A DNA stretch of 64,000 bases. Origin: DASXKD01 sp963734725. GTDB taxonomy: Bacteria; Actinomycetota; Actinomycetes; Streptosporangiales; Streptosporangiaceae. The stretch's first letter is position 1. Every line of letters begins with the position of its first letter. A program made the translations under genes and the position numbers. This document shows positions 19,805 through 28,371 of the stretch, piece by piece. Below the pieces are notes generated by a model. It saw only the letters and a program-made list of their open reading frames with translations. It was not told the DNA's origin and did no database searches. The stretch is from positions 248,001 to 312,000 of the forward strand of contig CAVTIX010000020.1 in assembly GCA_963734725.1 (NCBI GenBank), read 5' to 3'.

Positions 19805-20757
19805 CGCGGGCCTCCCCCGGTCAGCCCCCACCCGGCCAGGATCCCGGCGATCTGGGTGCGCACCTCCTCCGCCACCCGGTGGCTGGGCGGGCGCACGTCC
19901 GGCCGGCAGAGCCTGAGCTGTGCGAGGGCCTCCTTGACCACGCTCACGTTGTCGGCCGACGAGTCGGCGGCGCGCAGTTCCTCGAACGGACGGCATGCGT
20001 CCCACGCCTTCATGGCGCCGGCCATGTCGCCGCCGCGCAGCGACTCCAGCATCGACAGCGCCAGGCCCGGCGCGACGTTCACCAGCCCGGAGGTGAAGCC
20101 GCGCGCGCCCGACGTCCAGCAGGCGGGCGCGGTCAGCTCGGCCAGCCCGGCCAGCCAGGTAAACCGGTCTGCGCCCGCATCCCTGGTCACCTGCGCGAAC
20201 TGCACCGGGTCCCGGATGCCGTATTTGACCGCGATCACGTTCGGGCACAGGTCCCCAAGCAGGCGGATGTGCCGTGCCCCGATCCGGGGGTCCCGGACGT
20301 AGAGCACCACTCCCATGTCGGGCAGCGCCCCGGCGATGACCCGGTGGTATTCCAGCCATCCGGCGGCGGATACATACGGGCCGACTGGCTGGTGGATCAT
20401 GATCATGCGCACCCCGTTGTCGCGGGCGTGCCGCGCCGCCTCGATCGCGCTCGGCAGGTCGTGCCCCACCCCCGTGAGCACGTCGGCGCGCTGCCCCGCG
20501 TCACCGCCGCCGGCCACCGCCACCGCGGACTCCGTTGCGCGCCGCGCCTCCGCTGCGGTCAGCGCGTAGAACTCGCCGGTGTTCCCGTTCGGCGTGATCA
20601 GCTGGACGCCGGCGTCCACCATGCGCCGGATCACCCGGCCATGGGCATCCCAGTTGACCTGGCCGTCGGGACCGAACGGGGTCACGGGGATCGCGGCCAC
20701 GGTGGCCAGCGTGGCACGAAGCTGATCGGCGGTCCCAGGGTCGAGCGTCATCGGCAT
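19801..20757 (-). CDS. DHDPS/NAL-family lyase (5-dehydro-4-deoxyglucarate dehydratase-like)
   Basis: A 318-residue TIM-barrel class-I aldolase/dehydratase. The Schiff-base lysine is Lys178 in VIAVKYGIRD, the catalytic tyrosine Tyr153 in VVLYVRDP, and the substrate-carboxylate loop is PNGNTGEFYALT (about 56-67) in place of GTTGE, as in sugar-acid members of the family. First gene of the minus-strand operon (aldolase, dehydratase, uronate dehydrogenase, barrel protein), with twin palindromes in its promoter. It probably acts on a 2-keto-3-deoxy sugar acid, giving 2-oxoglutarate semialdehyde or pyruvate plus an aldehyde; exact substrate unresolved. Confidence 0.8.
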
Positions 20758-20805
20758 TCCTTCCGGCCGCAGCGGGCGTGCTCCTCCACGCTAGGAGCGC
20801 ACCCT

Positions 20806-20844
20806 CGTTCAATCAAACGTGCGGCGCGCTCGTTCGATCAAACG
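20806..20844. promoter_or_regulatory. Two tandem palindromic operator candidates (CGTT-N6-AACG)
   Basis: CGTTCAATCAAACG at 20806-20819 and CGTTCGATCAAACG at 20831-20844 are near-identical imperfect palindromes spaced 25 bp centre to centre, embedded in a 23-bp direct repeat (20804-20826 and 20829-20851). They lie 49-87 bp upstream of the aldolase start, where a repressor would block the operon promoter. The regulator is not encoded in the adjacent genes. Confidence 0.7.
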
Positions 20845-20857
20845 TGCGGCGTGACGG

Positions 20858-22312
20858 TCAGGCCTCCAGGCTGCTCATCACGTGCTTGATCCTGGTGTAG
20901 TCCTCGAACCCGTAGACCGACAGGTCCTTGCCGTACCCGGAGTGCTTGAACCCGCCGTGCGGCATCTCGGACACGAACGGGATGTGGGTGTTGATCCAGA
21001 CCGCGCCGAAGTCCAGCAGCCGCGCCATCCGCATCGCCCGGCCGTGGTTCTTCGTCCATACGCTGGCGGCCAGCCCGTATTGCACGCCGTTCGCCCAGCG
21101 CAGGGCCTCGTCCTCGTCGGTGAAGCGCTGCACGGTGATCACCGGGCCGAAGATCTCCTGCTGGATCATCTCGTCGTCCTGGTGCAGCCCGGTCACCACG
21201 GTGGGCGCGAAACAGTAGCCGCGCTCCCCCACCCGGCCGCCCCCGGTCACCACCCGTGCATGGCCGGGGCGCCGGGCCAGGAAGCCTTCCACCCGCGCTA
21301 GCTGGACCGGGTTGTTCAGCGGGCCGTAGTCCGCATCGGGCACGTCGAGGCCGCCGACCGTGGTCTTGGCCGCCTCCTCGGCGAGGGCAGCGGTCAGGTC
21401 CTCGGCGATGCCTGGACCGGCCAGCACCCGGGTGGCCGCCGTGCAGTCCTGCCCCGCATTGAAGTACGCGGCCGGGGCAATGCCCGCCGCGGTGGCCGCC
21501 ACGTCGGCGTCGTCGAACACGATCACCGGCGCCTTGCCGCCCAGTTCCAGGTGCACCCGCTTGAGGTCTGCGGCCGCGGCGCGCGCGACCTCCATGCCGG
21601 CCCGCACCGAGCCGGTGATCGACACCATCCGCGGGATGTCATGCGACACCAGGGCCCGGCCGGTGTCCGGGTTGCCGCAGATCACGTTGAACACCCCGGG
21701 CGGCAGGAACTCGGCGGCGATCTCGGCCAGCAGCAGCGTGCTGACCGGTGTGGTGTCCGACGGCTTGAGCACCACCGCATTGCCCGCGGCGATCGCCGGT
21801 GCGAACTTCCAGACGGCCATCATCATCGGGTAGTTCCAGGGCGTGACCTGGGCACAGACCCCTACCGGCTCGCGGCGCAGCACCGAGGTGTGCCCTGCCA
21901 GGTACTCGCCCGCGGACGTGCCCTGCAAGATGCGGGCCGCGCCGGCGAAGAACCGCAGCTCGTCCACCAGCGGCGGGACCTCCTCGGCCAGCGTGATCCC
22001 CACCGGCTTGCCGGTGTTGCGGCACTCCGCGGCGACGATCTCGTCGGCACGCGCCTCCACCGCGTCCGCCATTCGCAGCAGCGCCAGGCTCCGCTCCGCC
22101 GGCGTGGTGTCGCGCCAGACCTCGAACGCCCCGGCCGCGGCGCGCAGCGCGGCATCGACATCGGCGGGGCCGGAGACCGGGGCCTGCGCGTACGGCTCGC
22201 CCGTGCTCGGGTCAACGACCTCACTCACCTGGCCGGACGCGGCGCCGACGTACTCGCCGTTCACGAAGTTGTGCAACGTCGCAGAGCTCACGGCTTCGAC
22301 CCTGGCAGACAT
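20858..22312 (-). CDS. Gamma-aminobutyraldehyde dehydrogenase
   Basis: A 484-residue NAD-dependent ALDH converting 4-aminobutanal (from putrescine) to GABA. Nucleophile Cys290 in FNAGQDCTAATR and general base Glu256 in HLELGGK are present; TPWNYPMMMAVWKF and the C-terminal MPHGGFKHSGYGKDLSVYGF are signatures of the aminobutyraldehyde (PatD/Prr-like) group rather than succinate-semialdehyde dehydrogenase. It is divergent from an AsnC/Lrp regulator and polyamine aminotransferase, the arrangement seen in Streptomyces polyamine catabolism. ATG at 22312 chosen, directly beside the AT-rich control region. An alternative role as 2-oxoglutarate-semialdehyde dehydrogenase for the neighbouring operon is possible but less likely. 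Confidence 0.85.
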   Translation of the reverse strand: MSARVEAVSSATLHNFVNGEYVGAASGQVSEVVDPSTGEPYAQAPVSGPADVDAALRAAAGAFEVWRDTTPAERSLALLRMADAVEARADEIVAAECRNTGKPVGITLAEEVPPLVDELRFFAGAARILQGTSAGEYLAGHTSVLRREPVGVCAQVTPWNYPMMMAVWKFAPAIAAGNAVVLKPSDTTPVSTLLLAEIAAEFLPPGVFNVICGNPDTGRALVSHDIPRMVSITGSVRAGMEVARAAAADLKRVHLELGGKAPVIVFDDADVAATAAGIAPAAYFNAGQDCTAATRVLAGPGIAEDLTAALAEEAAKTTVGGLDVPDADYGPLNNPVQLARVEGFLARRPGHARVVTGGGRVGERGYCFAPTVVTGLHQDDEMIQQEIFGPVITVQRFTDEDEALRWANGVQYGLAASVWTKNHGRAMRMARLLDFGAVWINTHIPFVSEMPHGGFKHSGYGKDLSVYGFEDYTRIKHVMSSLEA

Positions 22313-22358
22313 TAGATTCGTTCACAAGTGATTCCGTAGCAGATAGCATTAGAATCTA
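22313..22358. promoter_or_regulatory. AT-rich divergent control region with inverted repeat
   Basis: TAGATTC (22313-22319) and GAATCTA (22352-22358) are exact inverted arms 39 bp apart, in a stretch much richer in A/T than its surroundings. It sits between the aminobutyraldehyde dehydrogenase start and the AsnC/Lrp gene. Lrp-family regulators bind degenerate AT-rich dyads and often control a divergent target, so this is a plausible binding region. Confidence 0.5.
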
Positions 22359-22419
22359 CTAAATCAGTTGACGAGGTCCCGGGGCATGGCACGATTGCCC
22401 TTGCGAAGGAGGCGACCGC

Positions 22420-22946
22420 ATGGCTCACACGCCCGGGACTGCCGTCATCCCGGTCGCCGCCACCGCGGCACGCCGCGGCCGGCCCGGCCCGCCGCTGCCC
22501 GAGTCGTGCTCGATGATGTTTCCAAGCTGATCATCGAGCAGTTGCAGCAGGATGGCAGGCGCTCCTATGCCTCGATCGGCAAGGCGGTGGGGCTCTCCGA
22601 GGCCGCAGTCCGGCAGCGGGTCCAGCGGCTCATCGACGGCGGGGTCATGCAGATCGTCGCCGTGACCGATCCCATGACGCTGGGCTTCCGCCGGCAGACC
22701 ATGATCGGCATCAAGTGCGAGGGCGACCTCGAGCGGGTGGCCGACCACCTCGCGCACATGGACGAGATCGACTACGTGGTGATCACCTCGGGATCGTTCG
22801 ACATCCTGGTGGAGGTGGTCTGTGAGGACGACGATCACCTGCTGGAGATCCTCAGCCGGGTGCGCAGCGTCCCGAGCGTCACCAGCACCGAGACCTTCGT
22901 CTACCTGAAACTCCGTAAGCAGACCTATAGCTGGGGAACCAGATGA
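22420..22946 (+). pseudogene. AsnC/Lrp family regulator of polyamine catabolism, apparent N-terminal frameshift
   Basis: The body is a complete Lrp/AsnC protein: helix-turn-helix LDDVSKLIIEQLQQDGRRSY to SEAAVRQRVQRLIDGG, then the RAM/effector domain (DYVVITSGSFDILVEVVCED). No good start exists in this frame. A strong ribosome binding site AAGGAGG (22406-22412) lies seven bases before an ATG at 22420 in a neighbouring frame, giving MAHTPGTAVIPVAATAARRG; one missing base before about 22505 would join this to VVLDDVSK and yield the family's usual short N-terminal tail. Alternatively translation starts at the GTG near 22506 without a ribosome binding site. The gene overlaps the aminotransferase by four bases. 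Confidence 0.7.
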
Positions 22947-24334
22947 CCAGTGACCACGCGTCAGACCTCACCTCCGAGACGCTAGAGGCCAGGGCCCGCC
23001 GGCACCTGTGGCTGCACTTCACGCGCATGTCGTCCTACCAGGGCAACGACGTGCCGGTGATCGTGCGAGGGTCCGGCCAGTACGTCTACGACAGCCAGGG
23101 CAAGCGCTACCTGGACGGGCTGTCGGGCCTGTTCGTCAGCCAGATCGGGCACGGCCGGGCCGAGGTAGCCGAGGCGGGCGCCCGCCAGGCGACCGAGCTG
23201 GCCTACTTCCCGCTGTGGTCCTACGCGCACCCGAGGGCGATCGAGCTCGCCGAGCGGCTGGCCGTCCTGGCGCCCGGCGACCTCAACCGGGTCTTCTTCA
23301 CCACCAGCGGCTCGGAGGCGGTCGAGTCGGCGTGGAAGATGGCCAAGCAGTACTTCCGCACTATCGGGCAGCCCGGCAGGTACAAGGTGCTCAGCCGGGA
23401 GATCGCCTACCACGGCACCTCGATGGGCGCGCTGGCGGTCACCGGGCTCCCGGACATCAAGGCGCCATTCGAGCCGCTGCCGCCGGGCGGGGTGCGAGTG
23501 CCCAACACGAACTTCTACCGCGCACCGGGCTTCGTCGCCGATGATCGGGTCGCCTTCGGGCGGTGGGCCGCGGACGAGATCGAGCGCGCGATCCTGCGCG
23601 AGGGCCCGGACTCGGTGGCCGCCGTCTATCTGGAGCCGGTGCAGAACTCCGGTGGCTGCTTCCCGCCGCCGCCTGGCTACTTCGCCCGGGTCCGCGAGAT
23701 CTGCGACCGCTACGGGGTCTTGCTGGTGTCGGACGAGGTCATCTGCGCGTTCGGCCGGCTCGGCTACTACTTCGGCTCGCAGCGCTACGGTTACCAGCCG
23801 GATGTGATCACCTTCGCCAAGGGCGTCACATCGGGCTACGCGCCGCTCGGCGGGATGATCGTGAGCGACCGGCTGATGGAGCCGTTCGGCACCGGCCCCG
23901 TCACGTTCCTGCACGGCGTCACGTTCGCCGGCCACCCCGTATCGGCCGCGGTAGCCCTGGCGAACCTCGACGTGTTCGAGAAGGAAGACCTGCTCGGGAA
24001 CGTGCGGGCGAACGAGGATGCCTTCCGCCGCACGCTGGAGAAGCTCACCGACCTCCCGATCGTGGGCGACGTGCGCGGAGACGGGTACTTCTACGGCATC
24101 GAGATGGTCAAGGAGAAGGCGACCAGGGAAACCTTCACCGACGAGGAGTCCGAGCGCCTGCTGCGCGGCTTCCTGTCGCACGCCCTCTACGATGCCGGGC
24201 TGATCTGCCGCGCCGACGACCGGGGGGACCCGGTGATCCAGCTCGCCCCGCCGCTGACCTGCACGCAGGAGCACTTCGACGAGATGGAGCAGATCCTGCG
24301 GAGCGTCCTCACCGAGGCCTGGAAGCTGATCTGA
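22943..24334 (+). CDS. Polyamine (putrescine/cadaverine-type) class-III aminotransferase
   Basis: A 463-residue PLP aminotransferase with N terminus LWLHFTRMSSYQGNDVPVIV, typical of the actinobacterial diamine aminotransferases. Key parts: FFTTSGSEAVESAWKMA (about 117-133), AYHGTSMGA, the Asp in VSDEVICAFGR and the Schiff-base Lys in ITFAKGVTSGYAPLGG. It would transaminate putrescine to 4-aminobutanal, the substrate of the dehydrogenase at 20858-22312. ATG overlaps the AsnC/Lrp stop (ATGA), so the two are translationally coupled and likely co-regulated. Confidence 0.85.
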   Translation: MTSDHASDLTSETLEARARRHLWLHFTRMSSYQGNDVPVIVRGSGQYVYDSQGKRYLDGLSGLFVSQIGHGRAEVAEAGARQATELAYFPLWSYAHPRAIELAERLAVLAPGDLNRVFFTTSGSEAVESAWKMAKQYFRTIGQPGRYKVLSREIAYHGTSMGALAVTGLPDIKAPFEPLPPGGVRVPNTNFYRAPGFVADDRVAFGRWAADEIERAILREGPDSVAAVYLEPVQNSGGCFPPPPGYFARVREICDRYGVLLVSDEVICAFGRLGYYFGSQRYGYQPDVITFAKGVTSGYAPLGGMIVSDRLMEPFGTGPVTFLHGVTFAGHPVSAAVALANLDVFEKEDLLGNVRANEDAFRRTLEKLTDLPIVGDVRGDGYFYGIEMVKEKATRETFTDEESERLLRGFLSHALYDAGLICRADDRGDPVIQLAPPLTCTQEHFDEMEQILRSVLTEAWKLI

Positions 24335-24420
24335 GCCCGGCCGCGGGCGGGCTGATCCGGCCACGCCGTCAGGGCGCGCCATCAGGGTGCGCTGTCCGCC
24401 CGCGCTGTCCGCCCGCGCTG

Positions 24421-25210
24421 TCAGGGCGCGCTGAAGCGGCGGGCGGTTGGGTATTCCTGGCCGCCGTCTACCACGATGTTGGCGCCGGTGATCCACGACG
24501 CCCGCCGCGACAGCAGGAAGACGACCACGTCCGCGACCTCCTCCAGGCGGCCGAGGCGCCCGAACGGGAACTGGCTGCCGAGGAATGCGGCGAACGCCTC
24601 CGGGTTCTCCGCGCGGAAGCGGTCCCAACCGCCGCCGGGGAACATGATGGAGCCGGGGCTCACCGCGTTCACCCGGATGCCGGCCTGGCCCCAGCTCGGC
24701 GGCGGCCGTGGCGGCGAGGTGGATCTCGGCGGCCTTGGCGACCGCGTACGCGGTCCGCGGGGCCGGGCGCATGCCGGTGATGGACGAGATGATCACGCAG
24801 GAGGCCGCGGCCGAGCCCTTCAGGTAGGGCAGGCCGGAGCGGATCAGCTCGGCCGCGTGCCCCCCGTTCAGCGAAAAGGTGGCGGTGAAGTCGCCGGGGG
24901 CTGAGTCGGCCAGGTTTCCGCCGATCGTGCCGCCGACGTTCGCCACCAGGTGGTCAAGGCCGCCAAGCGCGCGAGCAATCTCGTTGACGGCGATGGTGAG
25001 CGCGGCCGTGTCGGTGACGTCCGCGGCGACACGCGCCACGGGCACGCCGTGCGCTGTCAGGCGGCCGGCGGCCGAGGCAAGGCCGTCGGCGTCGCGGGCG
25101 ACGATCCCCACGGCCGCCCCTTCGGCGGCCAGCGCTTCGGCCACGGCGAAGCCGATGCCCCGGCTCCCGCCGGTGACCAGAGCGCGCGCGCCACGCAGGT
25201 CAAGGTCCAT
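24421..25210 (-). pseudogene. SDR family oxidoreductase, frameshifted
   Basis: Classical short-chain dehydrogenase. The first part has the NAD(P)-binding TGGSRGIGFAVAEAL, VANVGGTIGG, the catalytic Ser in VIISSITGM and the YxxxK pair YAVAKAAEIH. After ATAAAELGP the frame breaks; the rest (VNAVSPGSIMFPGGGWDRF to GGQEYPTARRFSAP) is in another frame. Removing one base near 24686-24694 restores the family sequence. Substrate unknown. Short GCTGTCCGCCCGC duplications lie just beyond its stop codon (about 24389-24416). Confidence 0.75.
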
Positions 25211-25247
25211 GCCCAGAGCGTATCGGGGCAGGGCCGCCCGGCCGGCC

Positions 25248-25685
25248 TCAGCCGTTAACCACCTCCAGCGTGATGTCGGTCCCGGCCAGGGCCTTGCTCA
25301 CCGGGCAGGCCTTCTTGGCCTGCCCGGCGGCCTCTGCGAACTTTTCCGCGGTTACGCCCTCGGCCGAGCCCCGCACGGTCAGCTTGATCCCGGTGATCCG
25401 GAACCCGCCGGCCGGGTCCGGGCCGAGGCTGACCTGCGCGCCGACGTCGAGGGACTGCCCGCTGCCGCCGGCGTCGCCCAGCATCGCCGAGAACTGCATG
25501 GCGAAGCAGGCGCTGTGGGCAGCGGCGATGAGCTCTTCCGGGCTGGTCACGCCGCCCGCCTCCTCGGCCGCCCGCCGGGGGAAGCTGACCTCGTACCGGC
25601 CGACGCCAGAACTGACCAGTTCCGTGGTCCCGGTGCCGTCCTGAAGGCCGCCGGTCCATGTCGTGCGGGCGCTACGACTAGGCAT
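25248..25685 (-). CDS. OsmC/Ohr family peroxiredoxin
   Basis: A 145-residue thiol peroxidase of the OsmC class, reducing organic hydroperoxides in the cytoplasm. The two redox cysteines are Cys60 (AAHSACFAMQF) and Cys127 (QAKKACPVSKAL). TWTGGLQDGTGT near the N terminus is typical of OsmC rather than Ohr. The ATG at 25685 follows GAAGGAG at good spacing; an upstream in-frame extension to 25760 has no homology. Confidence 0.9.
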   Translation of the reverse strand: MPSRSARTTWTGGLQDGTGTTELVSSGVGRYEVSFPRRAAEEAGGVTSPEELIAAAHSACFAMQFSAMLGDAGGSGQSLDVGAQVSLGPDPAGGFRITGIKLTVRGSAEGVTAEKFAEAAGQAKKACPVSKALAGTDITLEVVNG

Positions 25686-25791
25686 CGCTACTCCTTCTCG
25701 TCGGGGTGGGCAGCACAGCCGCCGGGAGGCGCGGCCGGGCCGTTGACCACAGCTTGCCACCGTCCCGCAGCGCCAGCCGTGCCGGGGGCGA

Positions 25792-25965
25792 TCACTGGGC
25801 GGCAGAACCGCCGTCGATCGCCAGGGCGGCGCCGGTGATGAACGCGGCCTCGTCGCTGAACAGGAACGCCACGAATGCCGCGAGCTCCCGGGCCGCGACC
25901 GCCCTGCCGATGCCGGTCCCGCCCCCGGTGACCACGGCGACCTTCGACGCCAGGCGCCCGGTCAT
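25792..25965 (-). pseudogene. Internally deleted SDR oxidoreductase remnant (57 codons)
   Basis: The ATG at 25965 opens MTGRLASKVAVVTGGGTGIG, an intact SDR cofactor motif, but after GRAVAAREL the sequence jumps to AAFVAFLFSDEAAFITGAAL, the extreme C terminus of an SDR, ending IDGGSAAQ and stop. About 180 central residues with the catalytic Ser-Tyr-Lys are gone, in frame. The start overlaps the LmeA-like gene stop (ATGA), so the original gene was in an operon with it. The product cannot be a working dehydrogenase. Confidence 0.75.
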
Positions 25966-26657
25966 TGGCCGAACTTCACGTTCTGCCCGGTCACGCCGAT
26001 CACCACGCCCCGGGGGCTCACCCTGACGGAGTTCACCGTGAGCCCCAGCGGGAGCGCCGGGATCTGCAGGATGAGATCGCGGATCGGGGCGAGCAGCGCA
26101 GCGGGAACCCCGCTGGAGGAGACGATCCGGAGGGCGATCTCATTCCGGGCCGTCTGCTTCACCCGGGCGATGGCTGACGCCGCGAACACTTGGAGGTTGG
26201 CGCTGAGCTTCACCATGTGCGGCCCGTCGCTGCTGATCTGCAGCCCGGGCACGGCCGCCAGGGCCGGCAGTCGGGCCAGGCTGGCGAAGGGGATCAGGCC
26301 GGTGCCCGTGACCTGCGCGATGGTGCCCGATTGGTAGCCGGAGTCCAGCGCGATGTTCTGCGCATGGACGTCGATGCTCGCCGTGACCGGGCCGACGGGG
26401 AATCTCGCCGCGGTGACTTCGACCCCCTGAAGGCGCCTGCTGATGAGCTGGGTCAGGAACGGAAAGCCCTCGACCGACACGTTGGGCCGCACCGGGAAGC
26501 CGTCATTCTGCAGCGCGGTCGCGATCCGGTTCGCCGTGTAGGCGGCCGCCACCCGGTCCAGGCCGAAGAGCAGGCCGGCGATCACCAGCAGGACGATGAT
26601 CAAGATCAGCACCTTCCGGCCGCGCCGCCGCGGCGCAGCCATGGGAGGCGGCGTCAT
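25962..26657 (-). CDS. LmeA-like DUF2993 phospholipid-binding protein
   Basis: A 231-residue protein with a cytoplasmic RRRGRK stretch, one membrane anchor (VLILIIVLLVIAGLLFGLD, about 15-33) and a periplasmic DUF2993 domain (YTANRIATALQND, VEGFPFLTQLISRRLQGVEV). In mycobacteria the LmeA member binds phosphatidylinositols and affects lipomannan maturation; that role is not shown for this gene. ATG at 26657, or 26642 (MAAPRRRG), both keep the anchor. Overlaps the SDR remnant by four bases. Confidence 0.85.
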   Translation of the reverse strand: MTPPPMAAPRRRGRKVLILIIVLLVIAGLLFGLDRVAAAYTANRIATALQNDGFPVRPNVSVEGFPFLTQLISRRLQGVEVTAARFPVGPVTASIDVHAQNIALDSGYQSGTIAQVTGTGLIPFASLARLPALAAVPGLQISSDGPHMVKLSANLQVFAASAIARVKQTARNEIALRIVSSSGVPAALLAPIRDLILQIPALPLGLTVNSVRVSPRGVVIGVTGQNVKFGQ

Positions 26658-26977
26658 GGCAGCCGCGCGAGCTGGCAGGCCGATACCTGCCCGACGTCTG
26701 TGTCCACCACTTGTGGCTTCGCGCCCCCTGGTTCCGGTGCGGACTGCCTGGGCGCGCTGCCCGGCTTCAGGACGCCGGTAAGCGCGGGCCGCCGGCCAGG
26801 GCCAGCCGCACGTTGATGAGGCCGAGATTACCGGCGTTGGATCTCACCCCGCTTACCAACCAGCCACACCGAACCGCCGCCGAAGGTGCGCGCGGCGCTC
26901 GGCCGCCACGGCGCCCGAGCGCCGCGCTGGGGAAGATCTTGAAGGATCAGCTTCTCCCCCAGTGACGGCCGCGGGGG
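26658..26977. other. Intergenic region, no gene seen
   Basis: About 320 bp without a supportable reading frame. It separates the LmeA-like gene from the methyltransferase gene, both on the minus strand, and should contain the promoter of the former. No obvious hairpin or repeat is visible. Confidence 0.5.
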
Positions 26978-27580
26978 TCACTCGGCCGGGCCGGCCTTGC
27001 GTGCGGTGAACCTCAGCACGTCGTCGACGGCGACCATGATGGCGGCGAAGCCGAGCGTCTGCAGGCGCACCAGCAGCGCCGCCGGCTCGACCGGGTGGCA
27101 GGTGTCGCCCTCGTGGAACTGGTGCAGCCCATTGCTGGGCAGACTGTCGGAGCCGACCAGCATCCCGCCGGGCCGCAGCACCCGCAGCGCCTCGGCGAGG
27201 ATCTGGTTCTGCAGGGCGGTGGTGGGGACGTGATGGAGCATGGTGAACGAGCCGACCGAGTCGAACGAGCAGTCCGGGTAGCTCATCTGGGTGGCGTCCC
27301 CGACCGTGACCTGGACGCCGGGAAACTTTGCGGCGAGCGCCGCGGCGGCGGGCTCATCCCGCTCCAGCGCGGCCAGCCGGCGCACCCGCTGGCATAGCCA
27401 TCCGGTCGCCGCCCCAGGGCCGGGACCGACCTCCAGCATGTCCTGGCCGAGGTCCACCCCGGCGGTCACGGCCGGCAGCACCTCATCCTGGATGTAGGCT
27501 GCCCACTCCGGGCTCCCGCACAGCTGGTCATGGTTGAAATTCACCCTTGTGACGCTACGGTCCGGTCCTGCCTCGGCCAA
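26978..27580 (-). CDS. Class I SAM-dependent methyltransferase
   Basis: About 200 residues. SAM-binding motif I is MLEVGPGPGAATGW, the acidic end of strand 2 is ALERDEP, motif II/III is VTVGDATQMSYPD, and the post-motif SFTMLHHVP fits methyltransferases of the UbiE/COQ5-like group; substrate not predictable. The N-terminal VNFNHDQLCGSPEWAAYIQD is typical of an actinobacterial subfamily. The start is uncertain: the ATG at 27580 would overlap the divergent AraC gene by 47 bp, and a GTG near 27544 would give VNFNHDQ. Confidence 0.8.
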   Translation of the reverse strand: MAEAGPDRSVTRVNFNHDQLCGSPEWAAYIQDEVLPAVTAGVDLGQDMLEVGPGPGAATGWLCQRVRRLAALERDEPAAAALAAKFPGVQVTVGDATQMSYPDCSFDSVGSFTMLHHVPTTALQNQILAEALRVLRPGGMLVGSDSLPSNGLHQFHEGDTCHPVEPAALLVRLQTLGFAAIMVAVDDVLRFTARKAGPAE

Positions 27581-28371
27581 GGGCGTAGCCTGCCATTCTG
27601 TGTCGCCGGACGGTCAAGAGGAGCAGTGCGCAGCGCCAGCCGACGGTGCGGTAATCGTCGCCACCTTCCCGATGCCGACCGGGTCGGTGTTCGAGTGGCA
27701 CACCCACTCCGAGCACCAGCTCGCCTGGGCGCCCAGCGGCGTGCTCATCGTGCGGACCAGTTCCGCGGCCTGGGTGCTGCCACCGACCCGGGCGCTGTGG
27801 ATCCCGGCCGGGCTGCGCCACGAGACGCTGTCGTCTGGCGCCGCCACCATGCGCTCGCTGTATATCCGGCCCGACCGCAGCCCGGTGACCTGGACGGCGC
27901 CGACCCCGGTCACGGCCAGACCGCTGCTCGCCGCGATGATCGGCTACCTCGGCGGCGACACCCTGGACGGCACGGCCCGGGCCCGCGCCGAAGCGGTGCT
28001 GGCTGACCTGCTCCAGCCGGTCGCGATGACCACGATCGACCTGCGGATGCCGGACGACGACCGCGCCCGGCAGGTTGCCGTGGCGTTGCTGGCGAATCCC
28101 GCGGACAAACGGACGCTCGCCGAGTGGGGCCGCGAGGCAGGCGCCAGCGAACGGACGCTGGCCCGGGCGTTCCTGGCCGGAACCGGGATACCGTTCGGCC
28201 GCTGGCGGACGCTGCTCCGCCTTCAGGCGGCACTGCCCGCGCTCGCCGCCGGTGACCCGGTGTCCGCCGTCGCCCGGCGAGCCGGCTGACGACACCGTGA
28301 GCGCCTTCGTCGCGGCGTTCCGGCGGGAGACGGGGCTCACGCCCGCGGCCTACTTCCGCAACCCGTCTTAG
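27534..28371 (+). pseudogene. AraC family regulator with cupin sensor, frameshifted near the 3' end
   Basis: N-terminal cupin-like sensor (FEWHTHSEHQLAWAPSGVLI, LWIPAGLRHETLSSG) followed by an AraC-type pair of helix-turn-helices (TLAEWGREAGASERTLARAF, then GIPFGRWRTLLRLQAALPAL). The second helix-turn-helix is cut: DPVSAVARRAG is followed by a TGA at 28287, but the next frame continues TVSAFVAAFRRETGLTPAAY to the stop at 28371. Removing one base at about 28288 gives AGYDTVSAFVAAF, the family sequence. The start is unclear (TTG 27534, GTG 27549 or GTG 27600). Tail-to-tail overlap of 4 bp with the peptidase gene. Confidence 0.75.

Noticed and set aside
19805..20359. N-terminal extension of the IlvD/Edd-type dehydratase frame
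   Set aside because: The extension overlaps the DHDPS-family gene in another frame and is Arg/Gly-rich; the ATG at 19804 gives the family length and a four-base overlap with the upstream gene.
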